From: Nonomuraea fuscirosea
Lineage (GTDB): Bacteria > Actinomycetota > Actinomycetes > Streptosporangiales > Streptosporangiaceae
Assembly (NCBI RefSeq): GCF_003001935.1
Contig: NZ_PVNG01000005.1
Span: 310,001 to 374,000 of the forward strand
Direction: 5' to 3'
DNA: 64,000 nucleotides
Shown: positions 1 through 9,023 of the stretch, in pieces
Layout of the letters: each line of letters begins with the position of its first letter
Position numbering within the stretch: position 1 is the stretch's first letter
Position numbers and translations under genes: made by a program
Notes under the pieces: model-generated
What the model saw: only the letters and a program-made list of their open reading frames with translations
What the model was told of the DNA's origin: nothing
The model's database searches: none

Positions 1-2
1 GG

Positions 3-1394
3 GCCGCGGTGCTGCTGAACAACGACGCCAAGCTCGTCGTCGTCAGGGCGATCGTCGCGCGCACCCCTCGGGCGTTCGAGTCGGCGCCCGGCCAGTGGCA
101 GCATCTCTACGTCCAGGACTCCCACTTCCAGGACGTCGGCGACGCCGCCGTGGTGCTCAACGACAGCGCGTCGATCCCCGGCGCGGACGACGACCGGATC
201 CGCCGCAGCAACCAGCTGACCCTGCTCAACTGCACCACCTCGGCCACCGGGGACCTGCTCCTGCTGGCCGGCAGCGGCGCGCGCACCGCCGCCGGGCGGC
301 CGTCGGCGCTGGTCCGCGAGCTGACGTACGGGCTGCGCGTCGAACGCGCGCTGAGCGGCAGGGAGACCAGACGCGAGGGCGTGCACGCCGACCTCACGGC
401 GGGCGCCCCCGTGGCCAGGGTCCGGGCGAACCTGCGCCCCGACACCCCGCCGCCGCCACCGGTCCGGACGTGGGTGAGCGTCGCCGACGTCGCGGCCGGG
501 ATGGGCCGCACCATCGGCGCGGGCGAGGACGACCTGGCCGTCTTCCAGGCGGCCGTGGACCGGCACGACACGGTGTTCGTCCCGATCGGCCGGTACGTGC
601 TGTCCGGCACGCTCAAGCTGCGGCGCACGTCCAGCCTGATCGGCCTGCACCCCCGGCAGACCTGGCTGCTCGCCGCCGACGGCCACCCGAACTTCACCGA
701 CCCCGCCGCGCCGCGAGCGCTGGTGTCCACCCCGCGCGGCGGCCGGAACGTCGTCACGGGCCTCGGTCTGGACACCGCCCGGCAGACGGCGGGCGCGGTC
801 AACCTCCTCTGGCGCTCCGGCGCGGACTCCTACCTGGCGGACGTCACCACCCAGTTCGTCAAGTGGCATCCGGCGGACGCCCCGTCGGGCGACCCCGGCT
901 ACACCTACAGGGGCGCGCACAAGTACGGCATCTGGGTGAGGGGCGGCGGCGGCACGTTCGCCAACGTGTGGAGCATGAACGGCTGGGCCGAGAACGGCCT
1001 GCTCGTCGAGGACACCGACGTCCCCGCCCGCCTGTACGAGATCTCCGTCGAGCACCACGAGACCCGCGAGGTGGTGCTGCGCGGTGTCTCGGGATGGCGG
1101 TTCCTCGGGCTGCAGACGGAGGACCACATCTACGGCTGGCGCTCGCAGGCGGTCGAGATCGAGCGCGGCCGGGACATCCTGCTGGCCAACTCGGTCCTCT
1201 TCCGCGTGGCCACCGTCCTCGGCCCGCACCCGTACGGGGTGAGCGTGCGCGACAGCCGCCGGGTGACGCTGCGCGGCAACCGCGGCTACCGCGACAAGAC
1301 CCCCGAGTTCACCCAGTGGGGCGCCGCGGTGTTCGACCACCGCAGCGGGCGAAGCGTCCCCGAGATCGAGTTCACCCTGATCGGCATCGCGTGA
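3..1394 (+). CDS. Pectate-lyase-like (right-handed beta-helix) protein, 5' end missing
   Basis: The reading frame is open from the window edge and ends with TGA at 1394, so the N-terminus lies outside. The visible part begins in beta-helix-like sequence. Around nt 475-680 it enters a segment typical of the start of a pectate-lyase-3/GH55-type fold: a DVAA/GEDDLAVFQAAVD stretch followed by VFVPIGRYVLSGTLKL. The protein therefore probably contains two beta-helix modules in one chain. Such folds bind or cleave polysaccharides. It is convergent with the sulfatase and sugar-transport operon, which suggests a shared role in use of a charged polysaccharide. No catalytic residues can be assigned with confidence, and a structural or lyase role cannot be separated. 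Confidence 0.6.
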   Translation, partial: AAVLLNNDAKLVVVRAIVARTPRAFESAPGQWQHLYVQDSHFQDVGDAAVVLNDSASIPGADDDRIRRSNQLTLLNCTTSATGDLLLLAGSGARTAAGRPSALVRELTYGLRVERALSGRETRREGVHADLTAGAPVARVRANLRPDTPPPPPVRTWVSVADVAAGMGRTIGAGEDDLAVFQAAVDRHDTVFVPIGRYVLSGTLKLRRTSSLIGLHPRQTWLLAADGHPNFTDPAAPRALVSTPRGGRNVVTGLGLDTARQTAGAVNLLWRSGADSYLADVTTQFVKWHPADAPSGDPGYTYRGAHKYGIWVRGGGGTFANVWSMNGWAENGLLVEDTDVPARLYEISVEHHETREVVLRGVSGWRFLGLQTEDHIYGWRSQAVEIERGRDILLANSVLFRVATVLGPHPYGVSVRDSRRVTLRGNRGYRDKTPEFTQWGAAVFDHRSGRSVPEIEFTLIGIA

Positions 1395-1566
1395 CCGGCC
1401 CAGGCCGCGCCTCGCGGCTCAGAAGGACCGGGGGTCGAGGCTGCTTTCCCAGCCGTAGTGGCGGGTTCCGCTGATGGCCCAGTATCTGGGAGCTCCGCCG
1501 GCGATCCGGGCGGCTCACCAGCCAAGCAGGCGGAGACTTCATACCGGCTTCGTCCGGGCCTCGTCC

Positions 1567-3009
1567 TCACCAGTCCCCGAGCCGGGGCTGGCTGCGGTCC
1601 TCGGTGGCGACCAGGACGTCGAGCAGGGACTCCTGGAGTTCGGCGCGGACGGCGGCGTGGGCCGGGTCGTCCCACAGGTTGTCCAGCTCCGCCGGGTCGC
1701 GGTCCAGGTCGTACAGCTCGCCGGTGCGGGCCCGGGTGGTGGCGGGCGCGCCGTGGTAGACGACGATCTTCCAGTGGTCCCGCCTGAGCATCGTGGTGTG
1801 CACGGGCTCCGGGTACGGGTGGCCGCTGTTGCGGTATTCGCACAGCGCCCAGCCCCTGACCGGCGCGTCCTGCTCGCCGCGGGCCAGCGGCAGCAGGTCC
1901 AGCCCCTGCCCGCGCGGCAGGGGCGGCGCGCCGGCCGCGGCGAGGAACGTGGACGCCAGGTCGATCCACTGGACGAGCTCCGCCCGCCGTTCCCCGGCGG
2001 GCAGCCCGGCCGGCCAGCGCATGAGGAGCGGGACCCGGACGGCGCACTCGTACATCATCGGGCCCTTGAGCATGAGCTGGTGGTCGCCGAGCATCTCGCC
2101 GTGGTCGCTGGTGAAGACGACCAGGGTGTTCTCGGCCAGGCCCGTCTCGTCGAGGGCGGCGAGGATCCGGCCCACCTCGTCGTCCACGAGGCTCACCATC
2201 GCGTAGTAGTTGACCTTGACGTCGTGCAGCTCGGACTCGGTGTACTCGACGTAGCCGCGGGCGTGGCCGGCGTACGAGCGGTGCGAGGCCTCGGTGAGCA
2301 CGGGGGGCTTGCCGGCGAGTTCCTGGTCGCGGGTGACCGGACGCCGCAGCGGCTTGTCCCGGTAGGCGTCGGCGTACTCCTTCGGCGCGCCGAAGCCGTG
2401 GTGCGGGTCGAAGAAGTTGGCCACGAAGAAGAACGGTTTACCGGGATCGCGGGAGCGCCGCAGGTAGTCGATGGTCTCGTTCCCGATCCACCGGCTGTAG
2501 TGGAACTCGGTGGGCATCGCGTCGAAGCCGGTGCCCGCGCCGGCCTGGACGGCGGACTCGTACAGGTCGGGCCGGACGGCGCGCAGCCACCGGTGGTAGG
2601 CGTTCTCGGACGATCCCGGGTAGGGGTCGTGGGCCCACCGGAACACGCGGAAGCCGTCGTCGAGCCGCGGTTCGAGCCGGCCGCCCGAGCAGGCTCCGCC
2701 GACGTGGAACTTGCCGACCAGGCCGCAATCGTAACCGTGGTCGGCCAGATCGCGTGAGAACAGCCGCTCGTGGGCGGGCAGGCCGACGCCGTTCGCCCAG
2801 GCGCCGTGCGCGTGGACGTAGCGGCCGGACATGAGGCTGGCGCGGGAGGGGCCGCAGACGGGACTGTTGACGTAGCAGTTCTCGAACAGCACGCCCTGCT
2901 CGGCCAGCCGGTCGAGGTGGGGCGTGTGGATCTCGTCGTTGCCGTACGCGCCCAGCGCGTCGAAGCGTTGCTGGTCGGTGCAGATGAGCAGGATGTTCGG
3001 TGCGTTCAT
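1567..3009 (-). CDS. Type I sulfatase (formylglycine-dependent)
   Basis: A 480-residue arylsulfatase-family hydrolase that should release sulfate from a sulfated carbohydrate. The N-terminus has the metal-binding TDQQRFDALG motif (Asp12). The sulfatase signature C-G-P-S-R has Cys52 as the residue normally converted to formylglycine. A downstream TSDHGEMLGDH motif supplies further metal and substrate ligands. The ATG at 3009 is preferred over a TTG nine bases upstream because a GAGG ribosome site precedes it at good distance. It is the last gene of the binding protein-permease-permease operon, 58 bp after the second permease. No signal peptide is visible, so it probably acts inside the cell on imported oligosaccharide. 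The substrate cannot be deduced; no formylglycine-generating enzyme gene is in the window. Confidence 0.9.
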   Translation of the reverse strand: MNAPNILLICTDQQRFDALGAYGNDEIHTPHLDRLAEQGVLFENCYVNSPVCGPSRASLMSGRYVHAHGAWANGVGLPAHERLFSRDLADHGYDCGLVGKFHVGGACSGGRLEPRLDDGFRVFRWAHDPYPGSSENAYHRWLRAVRPDLYESAVQAGAGTGFDAMPTEFHYSRWIGNETIDYLRRSRDPGKPFFFVANFFDPHHGFGAPKEYADAYRDKPLRRPVTRDQELAGKPPVLTEASHRSYAGHARGYVEYTESELHDVKVNYYAMVSLVDDEVGRILAALDETGLAENTLVVFTSDHGEMLGDHQLMLKGPMMYECAVRVPLLMRWPAGLPAGERRAELVQWIDLASTFLAAAGAPPLPRGQGLDLLPLARGEQDAPVRGWALCEYRNSGHPYPEPVHTTMLRRDHWKIVVYHGAPATTRARTGELYDLDRDPAELDNLWDDPAHAAVRAELQESLLDVLVATEDRSQPRLGDW

Positions 3010-3067
3010 GGTCCTCAATCGGGGTCGGTCGCGCCGGGCCCGCCCGGCTCGGGCGGGGGCCGGCGCG

Positions 3068-3910
3068 TCAGGACTTCACGGCTCCGGCGACGCCTTCGAC
3101 GAAGTAGCGCTGGAGCGCGAGGAAGACGAGGAGCAGCGGGACCAGCGAGATGGTGCCCGCGGCGGCGAGGCCGGACCAGTCGGTGGAGTTGGTGCCGCGG
3201 AAGGCGAGCATGCCCACCGAGAGCGTGCGCAGGTCCGGGCGGCTGAAGGTGAAGACCAGCGGCAGGAGGAAGTTGTTCCAGGCCGCCAGGAAGGTCATCA
3301 CGCTCACGGTCGCGGTGACCGGGCCGGCCAGGGGCAGCACGACGCGGAAGAACGTACGCAGGAAGCCCGCGCCGTCCATGATCGCCGCCTCTTCGAGCTC
3401 GCGCGGGATGCGGTTGAAGTAGCCGGCGTAGAGCAGGACGGCGGCGACGTGGCCGCCGCCCGCGAGGGCGAGGATGATGCCGGTACGCGAGTTCAGCAGC
3501 CCGAGCAGGTCGCTGAGCTCGACCACGGGGATGATGGTCAGGCCGCCGGGGGCGAACAGCGTGGCCACCAGCACGCCGACGACCACGCGCTTGCCGATGA
3601 ACTCGCGGCGGGCGATGACGTAGCCGGCCAGGGCGCAGCGCAGGACGACCAGGACCACCGTGCCCAGGGTGACGATCACGCTGTTCACCGTGTAGAGCCC
3701 GAAGTCGGCGTCCTGCCAGGCCCGCGCGTAGTTCTCGAAGTGCGGCGAGCCGGGGAGCAGGCCGAGCCCGCCGGAGAAGACCCCCAGCGAGTCCTTCAGG
3801 GAGGCGGAGACGATCCAGAGCAGCGGATAGATCCACACCACGCAGATGACGGCGAGCACGGCCACCTGGGCCCAGATGCCCAGACGGCGGCGGCGGAGGG
3901 CGGTGTTCAT
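3068..3910 (-). CDS. Carbohydrate ABC transporter permease, MalG-type
   Basis: A 280-residue inner-membrane permease of the CUT1 sugar transporter family. About six hydrophobic segments are visible, plus the cytoplasmic EAA loop (EEAAIMDGAGFLRTFFRVVLP) that docks the ATPase. It begins with MNTALRRRR at 3910, and its ATG overlaps the stop of the preceding permease (ATGA at 3907-3910), so the two are translationally coupled. No ATPase gene is present. In actinomycetes such operons are usually energised by a shared MsiK-type ATPase encoded elsewhere, which is inferred here. It is the second of the paired permeases that would form the channel heterodimer. Confidence 0.93.
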   Translation of the reverse strand: MNTALRRRRLGIWAQVAVLAVICVVWIYPLLWIVSASLKDSLGVFSGGLGLLPGSPHFENYARAWQDADFGLYTVNSVIVTLGTVVLVVLRCALAGYVIARREFIGKRVVVGVLVATLFAPGGLTIIPVVELSDLLGLLNSRTGIILALAGGGHVAAVLLYAGYFNRIPRELEEAAIMDGAGFLRTFFRVVLPLAGPVTATVSVMTFLAAWNNFLLPLVFTFSRPDLRTLSVGMLAFRGTNSTDWSGLAAAGTISLVPLLLVFLALQRYFVEGVAGAVKS

Positions 3911-4872
3911 GAGCTGCTCCTGACCCGGTTCGCGTAGCGGAGGCCGACGGCCTGGATCGCGGCGAAGACGAGCGTGAAGACCCCGAACAGCACGCCGAGC
4001 GCCGCGCCGTAGCCGAGCCGGGGCGTGGTGCCGGCGAAGGCCTGCTGGTAGATGTAGACCTCCGTGGTCAGGGTGGAGAAGAACGGCCCACCGTTCGTCA
4101 TGGTCAGGACCAGGTCGAAGATCTGCATGGTCTCGATGGCCGTGAGCAGCGCGATGATGATCAGGAACGGCTTGAGCATCGGCAGCGTCACGTACCGCAG
4201 CGCCGCCCAGCCGCCCGCGCCGTCCGTCCGCGCGGCCTCGTAGACCGTGACGGGGATGGTCTGCAGCGCGGCCAGCCAGTAGACGAGGGTGATCCCGAAC
4301 CACTTCCACATGTGCACGCCCATCACCGTCCACAGGGAGGTGGCGGGGTCGCCCAGGAAGTCGACGGGCTGGTCGACGATCCCGAGGTCGAGCAGCAGCT
4401 GGTTCACCGGGCCGCCGGCGGGGTCGAAGATGAACCCCATGACCACGCCGATGATCGCCGTCGTCGTCACCACGGGCACGAACAGCGCGGTCCTGAACAG
4501 CTTGGCCAGGGGCAGCCGCGGGTTGTTCAGGACGAGCGCGACCAGCAGGCTCAGCGCGACGCGCAGCGGCACGGTCACCGCGATGATCAGCAGGGTGACC
4601 CCGAGCGACTTCCAGAACAGCGGGTCGCCGAACGCCTCGCGGTAGTTGGCCAGACCGATGAAGGGGCGTTCCGCGCCGAGGCCGTTCCAGTCGAGCAGGG
4701 AGTAGTACAGGCCGGAGACGATCGGCCAGATCGTGTACATGCCGAACAGCACGACGGTGGGCAGCAGGAAGACGTACGACCAGCGTTCGGCCCAGATTCT
4801 GGCGGCGAGCCCCCGGCGGCGGGCCGGCACGAGCCGGCCGCCCGCCGGGGCCTTCCGCGTCATGGTGCTCAT
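3907..4872 (-). CDS. Carbohydrate ABC transporter permease, MalF-type
   Basis: A 321-residue permease with a basic N-terminus, about six membrane helices and the EAA loop YEAARTDGAGGWAALRYVTLP. It is the first of the two permeases of a CUT1-type sugar importer. The ATG at 4872 overlaps the stop of the binding-protein gene in a TGATG arrangement. A second in-frame ATG three codons later (4863) is a possible alternative start. Its 3' end overlaps the next permease by four bases. Operon order (binding protein, MalF-type, MalG-type, sulfatase) suggests import of a sulfated oligosaccharide followed by desulfation. Confidence 0.93.
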   Translation of the reverse strand: MSTMTRKAPAGGRLVPARRRGLAARIWAERWSYVFLLPTVVLFGMYTIWPIVSGLYYSLLDWNGLGAERPFIGLANYREAFGDPLFWKSLGVTLLIIAVTVPLRVALSLLVALVLNNPRLPLAKLFRTALFVPVVTTTAIIGVVMGFIFDPAGGPVNQLLLDLGIVDQPVDFLGDPATSLWTVMGVHMWKWFGITLVYWLAALQTIPVTVYEAARTDGAGGWAALRYVTLPMLKPFLIIIALLTAIETMQIFDLVLTMTNGGPFFSTLTTEVYIYQQAFAGTTPRLGYGAALGVLFGVFTLVFAAIQAVGLRYANRVRSSS

Positions 4873-6356
4873 CACTGCCGGTACATCTCCGCCGTGTAGT
4901 CCTCGCCGCGCTTCCAGTTCGGGAACGCCCAGTCGTCGAGGCTCACCCGCACGCCCTTGCCCGACACCACCCGCGTGGCGCGCTCCCGCTCGGCGGTGAG
5001 CTTGCCGTTGTGCTCGCGCAGCGACTTCCCGATGTCGGTGATCTCGCCGCTGAGGATGCCCTGGGTGATCTCGCCGAGCGTGGGCCGCTGCTCCTTCATC
5101 TCGCTGATCACCTGCGTGACGGCGGGGTTGCGGGAGACGGGGCTGGGCGCGAGCCGTACGTTCCGGCCGAACAGCTCGACCGCCCGCTTGTACGTCGGGT
5201 GCACGTCCGCCGTGGCGACGGCCTCCAGGTCGAGGGGAACCTGGTCCATGTAGCCGGCCAGCGCCCGGCTGAACTCGGGTCCTGTGCACCGGGCGAGCAG
5301 TTCGGAGGCCGCCTCGACGTGCCTGGACTTGCTGGACACGAACAGCTGGCCCTGGGCGGGAGCGCCGTAGAGGACCGGCTCGCCGTCGGGCGAGGGCACG
5401 GGACCGACGCCGACCTTTCCGGCGAACTGCTTGAACTGCCCGTTGACCACGCCGATGTTCCACGACCCGTCGAAGAACATGCCCGCCACCCCGGTCGCCC
5501 ATCTGGCCCGGGCGGTCCTGGCGTCCAGCGAGGTCGACGCGGGGAAGACGACCTTGTCACGGACCAGGGACAGCAGGAACTCCAGCGCCTGGACGAACGG
5601 CTCGCTCGCGTAGGGGTAGTCGCCGGTGCGCGGGTCCACCAGGCCCATCTCGCCGGCGCCCGGGATGATGGCGAACGCGGCTCCGGCCGACATGGCCAGC
5701 TCGGTCACGTGGGTCTGCATCCGCTCCTGGAACTGCAGCCCCTGGATCCAGCCGTACGCCCGGCCGCCGCCGTCCTTGGTGATGCGCGCGGCGAGGGCGC
5801 GGAACTCGTCCCACGTGGCCGGGCCCGCGTCCGGATCGCCGCCGGCCTTCTCGACCAGCTCGCGGTTGATCCAGGTGAGCGTGGTGTACTGGCGGGGGGT
5901 GAAGACGGGAAAGGTGTAGAGCTTGCCGTCGAAGACGTGCAGTCCTTCGAGCAGGCTGTCGGCGGGGAGTTTCGCCCGGATCGCGTCCGGGTCCGCCAGG
6001 GGGGAGAACCAGCCGCCGGCGACCAGGGCCGCCTCCGACGATCCGAGGCCGGCGACCGTGTGCACGTCGGCGATCTGGTTGCTCTTGAACGCCAGCTGCA
6101 GCGCCTGGCCCATCTCGCTCGGGTTGTAGACCACGTGCTCCACCCGGGTGCCGGGGTGGGCCTTGCCGTACTCGGCGAACATGCGCTCGTACAGCGGCTT
6201 GAGCGGCTGGAAGTGATCCCACCAGCGGATCACGTCGGCGCCGGCCGTGGTGACGGCCTCCTGCTGCGAGGTACGGCTGCATCCGGAGGCGCCGAGGACG
6301 CCCGCCAGAGCGGCGCCGGACAGTCCGAGGAATCGCCGGCGGCCGAGAACGGTCAT
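4872..6356 (-). CDS. Extracellular sugar-binding lipoprotein of ABC importer
   Basis: A 494-residue family 1 solute-binding protein. The start at 6356 gives a twin-arginine signal (GRRRFLG) followed by a hydrophobic stretch and a lipobox ending ASGC near residue 26. It should therefore be Tat-exported and lipid-anchored. An AGAGGA ribosome site precedes this ATG; more upstream frames lack one. The body contains typical motifs such as IRWWDHFQP near the mature N-terminus and GWSPLADP-like hinge sequence. It heads the operon that continues into two permeases and a sulfatase, and it is divergent from a LacI-family repressor across two palindromic operators. The ligand is unknown; a sulfated glycan is inferred from the sulfatase. 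Confidence 0.92.
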   Translation of the reverse strand: MTVLGRRRFLGLSGAALAGVLGASGCSRTSQQEAVTTAGADVIRWWDHFQPLKPLYERMFAEYGKAHPGTRVEHVVYNPSEMGQALQLAFKSNQIADVHTVAGLGSSEAALVAGGWFSPLADPDAIRAKLPADSLLEGLHVFDGKLYTFPVFTPRQYTTLTWINRELVEKAGGDPDAGPATWDEFRALAARITKDGGGRAYGWIQGLQFQERMQTHVTELAMSAGAAFAIIPGAGEMGLVDPRTGDYPYASEPFVQALEFLLSLVRDKVVFPASTSLDARTARARWATGVAGMFFDGSWNIGVVNGQFKQFAGKVGVGPVPSPDGEPVLYGAPAQGQLFVSSKSRHVEAASELLARCTGPEFSRALAGYMDQVPLDLEAVATADVHPTYKRAVELFGRNVRLAPSPVSRNPAVTQVISEMKEQRPTLGEITQGILSGEITDIGKSLREHNGKLTAERERATRVVSGKGVRVSLDDWAFPNWKRGEDYTAEMYRQ

Positions 6357-6448
6357 GGTGGGTCCTCTCCTTCCCGCCGGAAGCGTGGCGCGGGAACTGA
6401 GACGAGGGAGCGGGGGATGGTCGAGGCGTCGGACCTGGGCCGATCCGA

Positions 6449-6464
6449 AGGCGAACGTTCGCCT
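6449..6464. promoter_or_regulatory. LacI-family operator, distal copy
   Basis: AGGCGAACGTTCGCCT is a perfect 16-bp palindrome with a central CG, the usual form of LacI/GalR operators. It lies about 85 bp upstream of the binding-protein start and shares its 12-bp core with the copy at 6580. Confidence 0.75.
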
Positions 6465-6579
6465 ATGGTGTGCCAGCCCAGGTGGCCACGTCAACCCTTC
6501 CGCGTTAGGGTGTGGACCAGTTCATCCCAGCCTGCAGGTGGGGAGCATGGCCGCGCGGCCGTGCTGCCACACCGACGAT

Positions 6580-6591
6580 GCGAACGTTCGC
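6580..6591. promoter_or_regulatory. LacI-family operator, proximal copy
   Basis: GCGAACGTTCGC is a perfect 12-bp palindrome identical to the core of the operator at 6449. It sits 18 bp upstream of the repressor GTG, placed for autoregulation. The two centres are 129 bp apart, which would allow DNA looping by a tetrameric or paired repressor (inference). Confidence 0.75.
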
Positions 6592-6609
6592 CCTTCGGAG
6601 GTGACCACC

Positions 6610-7620
6610 GTGGCCAGTGTCTCGCTCAGAGACGTCGCCGCGCGCGCCAACGTGAGCTTCCAGACCGTGAGCAAGGTGCTCAACGGCAAGGGCGCCGTCA
6701 ACCCGGCCACCCGGCAGCGCATCATCGAGGCGGCCGAGGAGATCGGCTACATCCCCAACGCGCTGGCCCGCAGCCTGAAGTCACGCAGCTCGCTGACCCT
6801 CGGGGTGATCACCGTCGACTTCAGCAACTCGACGCCGGCGCTGTCTCTGGTCGGCATCGAGCGCGAAGCCCGGCGGCACGGCCTCAGCGTGATCCTCAGC
6901 AGCCTGGAGCCCGACGGGTCCGACTGCGTGCGGTACCTGCGCGTGCTGATGGAACGCCGGGTCGACGGGATCATCATGAACGCCCCGGCGACCGAGGAGG
7001 ACGAGGAGGTCGGGCGGCTGCTGCGGGCCGGGCCGCCGTGCGTCAGCCTGCACGACATCGCCGGCGGCGGGGTGCCGTCCGTCACCATCGAGGCGGAGAA
7101 CAGCGCGGCGCTCCCGGTCCGCCACCTGCTCGCGCTCGGCCACCGCCGGATCGCCACGGTGACCGGACTTCAGCGGCGGCACAGCGCGCAGCAGCGCACC
7201 GCCGTCTACCGGGAGGTGCTGGCCGGGCACGGCGTGCCGGACGATCCGCTGCTGGTCGAGGACGGCGCGTGGGAGGTCGAGGGGGGCTACGCGGCCACGC
7301 ACCGGCTGCTCGACCGAGCCCCCGACCTCACCGCGATCTATGTGCAGAACGATCTCATGGCGGTCGGGGTCCTCAACGCCCTGCACGAGAGGGGACGTCG
7401 TGTCCCCGACGACTGCTCGGTGGTCGGCTGCGACGACCATCCGGTCGCCGCCCGCACCATCCCGCCGCTGACGACCGTGCGCATGCCGTTCTTCGACGCC
7501 GGGGCGGCCGCCGTCCGCCTGCTCCTCGATCGCATCGCGGAGAGGAGCGCGGCGGAGGAGGAGGTCCTGCCCGTCTCCATGGTCTACCGCGCCTCCACCG
7601 CCGCGCCGCCGGCCGGTTGA
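6610..7620 (+). CDS. LacI-family transcriptional repressor
   Basis: A 336-residue regulator. The N-terminal LacI headpiece reads VSLRDVAARANVSFQTVSKVLNGKG with a hinge IPNALARSLKS. It is followed by a periplasmic-binding-protein-like sensor domain that ends near residue 330. The GTG at 6610 is chosen because GGAGGTGA lies five bases upstream; a GTG nine bases earlier overlaps that site. It is divergent from the sugar ABC/sulfatase operon, with two matching palindromic operators between them. It most likely represses both directions until an imported sugar binds. The inducer is unknown. Confidence 0.93.
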   Translation: MASVSLRDVAARANVSFQTVSKVLNGKGAVNPATRQRIIEAAEEIGYIPNALARSLKSRSSLTLGVITVDFSNSTPALSLVGIEREARRHGLSVILSSLEPDGSDCVRYLRVLMERRVDGIIMNAPATEEDEEVGRLLRAGPPCVSLHDIAGGGVPSVTIEAENSAALPVRHLLALGHRRIATVTGLQRRHSAQQRTAVYREVLAGHGVPDDPLLVEDGAWEVEGGYAATHRLLDRAPDLTAIYVQNDLMAVGVLNALHERGRRVPDDCSVVGCDDHPVAARTIPPLTTVRMPFFDAGAAAVRLLLDRIAERSAAEEEVLPVSMVYRASTAAPPAG

Positions 7621-7637
7621 CGATCCGCCTGTGGGAG

Positions 7638-8858
7638 TCAGGATCCGCGCTTATGGAGTGACGGTGGGTAGTCGTCCAGGGTCATGGACTCGTACACGCG
7701 CCCGCTCTTGGTGGTGAGGCGGAGCAGGGCGCGCCTGGGGCCCGCGGGCAGGGCGGAGATCAGGCGGATGCCCTGGGTCAGCCCCGAGACGCCGAGGCGG
7801 GAGGTGGGCACCAGGGTTCTGGCCGCGCTGAGCGCCGCCGCGCGGCTGCCGCGCACGTGTTCCGCCATCGCGCGCTCGTACGCGGGGAAGGCGCGCTCGT
7901 GATCGCCGCCCGCCCGCGCCAGCTCCCCCGCCAGGACGTACGCGCCGACCACGGCCAGGCTGGTGCTGCCGCCGACGGCCGGTCCCGGGCAGTAGCCGGC
8001 GTCGCCGACGAGCGTCACCCGCCCCCGCGACCAGGTGTCCATGCGGACCTGGGTGATCGAGTCGAAGTAGAACGCCGGAGTGTCGTCGAGCTCGTCCAGC
8101 CATCGGTCCACCTCGGCGTGCAGCCCCTCGAACGCGCCGCGCAGCAGCTCCTTCTGCCGGGGCACGTCGTGCCGGTGGTAGTCCAGCTCGCGTTCGCTCC
8201 TGAACAGGAACAACGCCCGTGCCTCGCCGAGGTGCCGGGCGCCGTACATGCCGGCGGTGCGGCCGACGCCGACGTGCATGAGCATCTCGCCGTCGCGGCC
8301 GAAACCTTCCGGCAGGGTCAGCACCCCGAGATAGGCGCCGATGAAGGCGCCGAAGCGGGACTCCTCGCCGAAGACGAGGCGGCGCACGTTGGAGTGCAGC
8401 CCGTCCGCGCCGACGACGAGGTCGAAGCGGCGCGGCGGCGCGTTCTCGAACCGCACCTCCCCGTCGGGCGAGATCGCGGTGATGGAGTCGTCGAAGACGT
8501 ACTCGACGTCGTCGCGCGTGGCGTCGTAACAGATCTCGCTCAGATCGTCGCGCATGATCTCGACGTGCCGTCCCGACGCGACGCTGAAGATCTTGGCGAG
8601 TTCGACCCGGACGGGACGCCGCGCGCCCTCCCCGCGCAGGGTCATCCTCGTCGCGCCGGTGGCCCGCTCCTCGACGCGCGGGAGCAGGCCCATCTTCTCC
8701 GTGATGTCCATCGCGGGCCGGAACAGGTCCACCGCGTGGCCGCCGGTTTTGCGCAGGGCCGGCGCCCGCTCGACGACGGTGACGGAGAAGCCGTGCCTGG
8801 TCAGCCAGTACGCCAGCACCGGGCCGGCGATGCTGGCTCCGGAGATGAGAATCCGCAT
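7638..8858 (-). CDS. FAD-dependent monooxygenase (PHBH fold)
   Basis: A 406-residue flavin monooxygenase. The N-terminal Rossmann motif is ILISGASIAGPVLAYWLTRHG, followed by VVERAP. The central conserved VGADGLHSNVRRL motif and the C-terminal VTLVGDAGYCPGPAVGG FAD-binding motif are all present. Start 8858 is supported by the motif beginning at residue 2 and a GAGG site upstream. These enzymes hydroxylate aromatic or polyketide substrates or inactivate antibiotics, so the substrate is not predictable. It lies 165 bp downstream of a SARP gene on the same strand, which makes control by that regulator plausible but unproven. It ends 17 bp from the convergent LacI gene. Confidence 0.9.
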   Translation of the reverse strand: MRILISGASIAGPVLAYWLTRHGFSVTVVERAPALRKTGGHAVDLFRPAMDITEKMGLLPRVEERATGATRMTLRGEGARRPVRVELAKIFSVASGRHVEIMRDDLSEICYDATRDDVEYVFDDSITAISPDGEVRFENAPPRRFDLVVGADGLHSNVRRLVFGEESRFGAFIGAYLGVLTLPEGFGRDGEMLMHVGVGRTAGMYGARHLGEARALFLFRSERELDYHRHDVPRQKELLRGAFEGLHAEVDRWLDELDDTPAFYFDSITQVRMDTWSRGRVTLVGDAGYCPGPAVGGSTSLAVVGAYVLAGELARAGGDHERAFPAYERAMAEHVRGSRAAALSAARTLVPTSRLGVSGLTQGIRLISALPAGPRRALLRLTTKSGRVYESMTLDDYPPSLHKRGS

Positions 8859-9023
8859 GAACCTGCCCTCGTCTCTGTGGCTCCGCCGGCGGCGTGGCCG
8901 TCCACATGCGGCTCGATGGCGAAGCGGTCGTAATCTCAGTGTCGTCGCCGGCACGCGGCAGTGGATTGAACGAATGTTCCCCGGCCCGCTCGTCACGAGG
9001 GCGAAGCCGCGTCCGCCGTACGG

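Noticed and set aside
5010-7661. Nearly 900-codon plus-strand frame over the binding-protein and LacI genes
   Set aside because: Antisense or out-of-frame shadow; low-complexity composition and no start signal.
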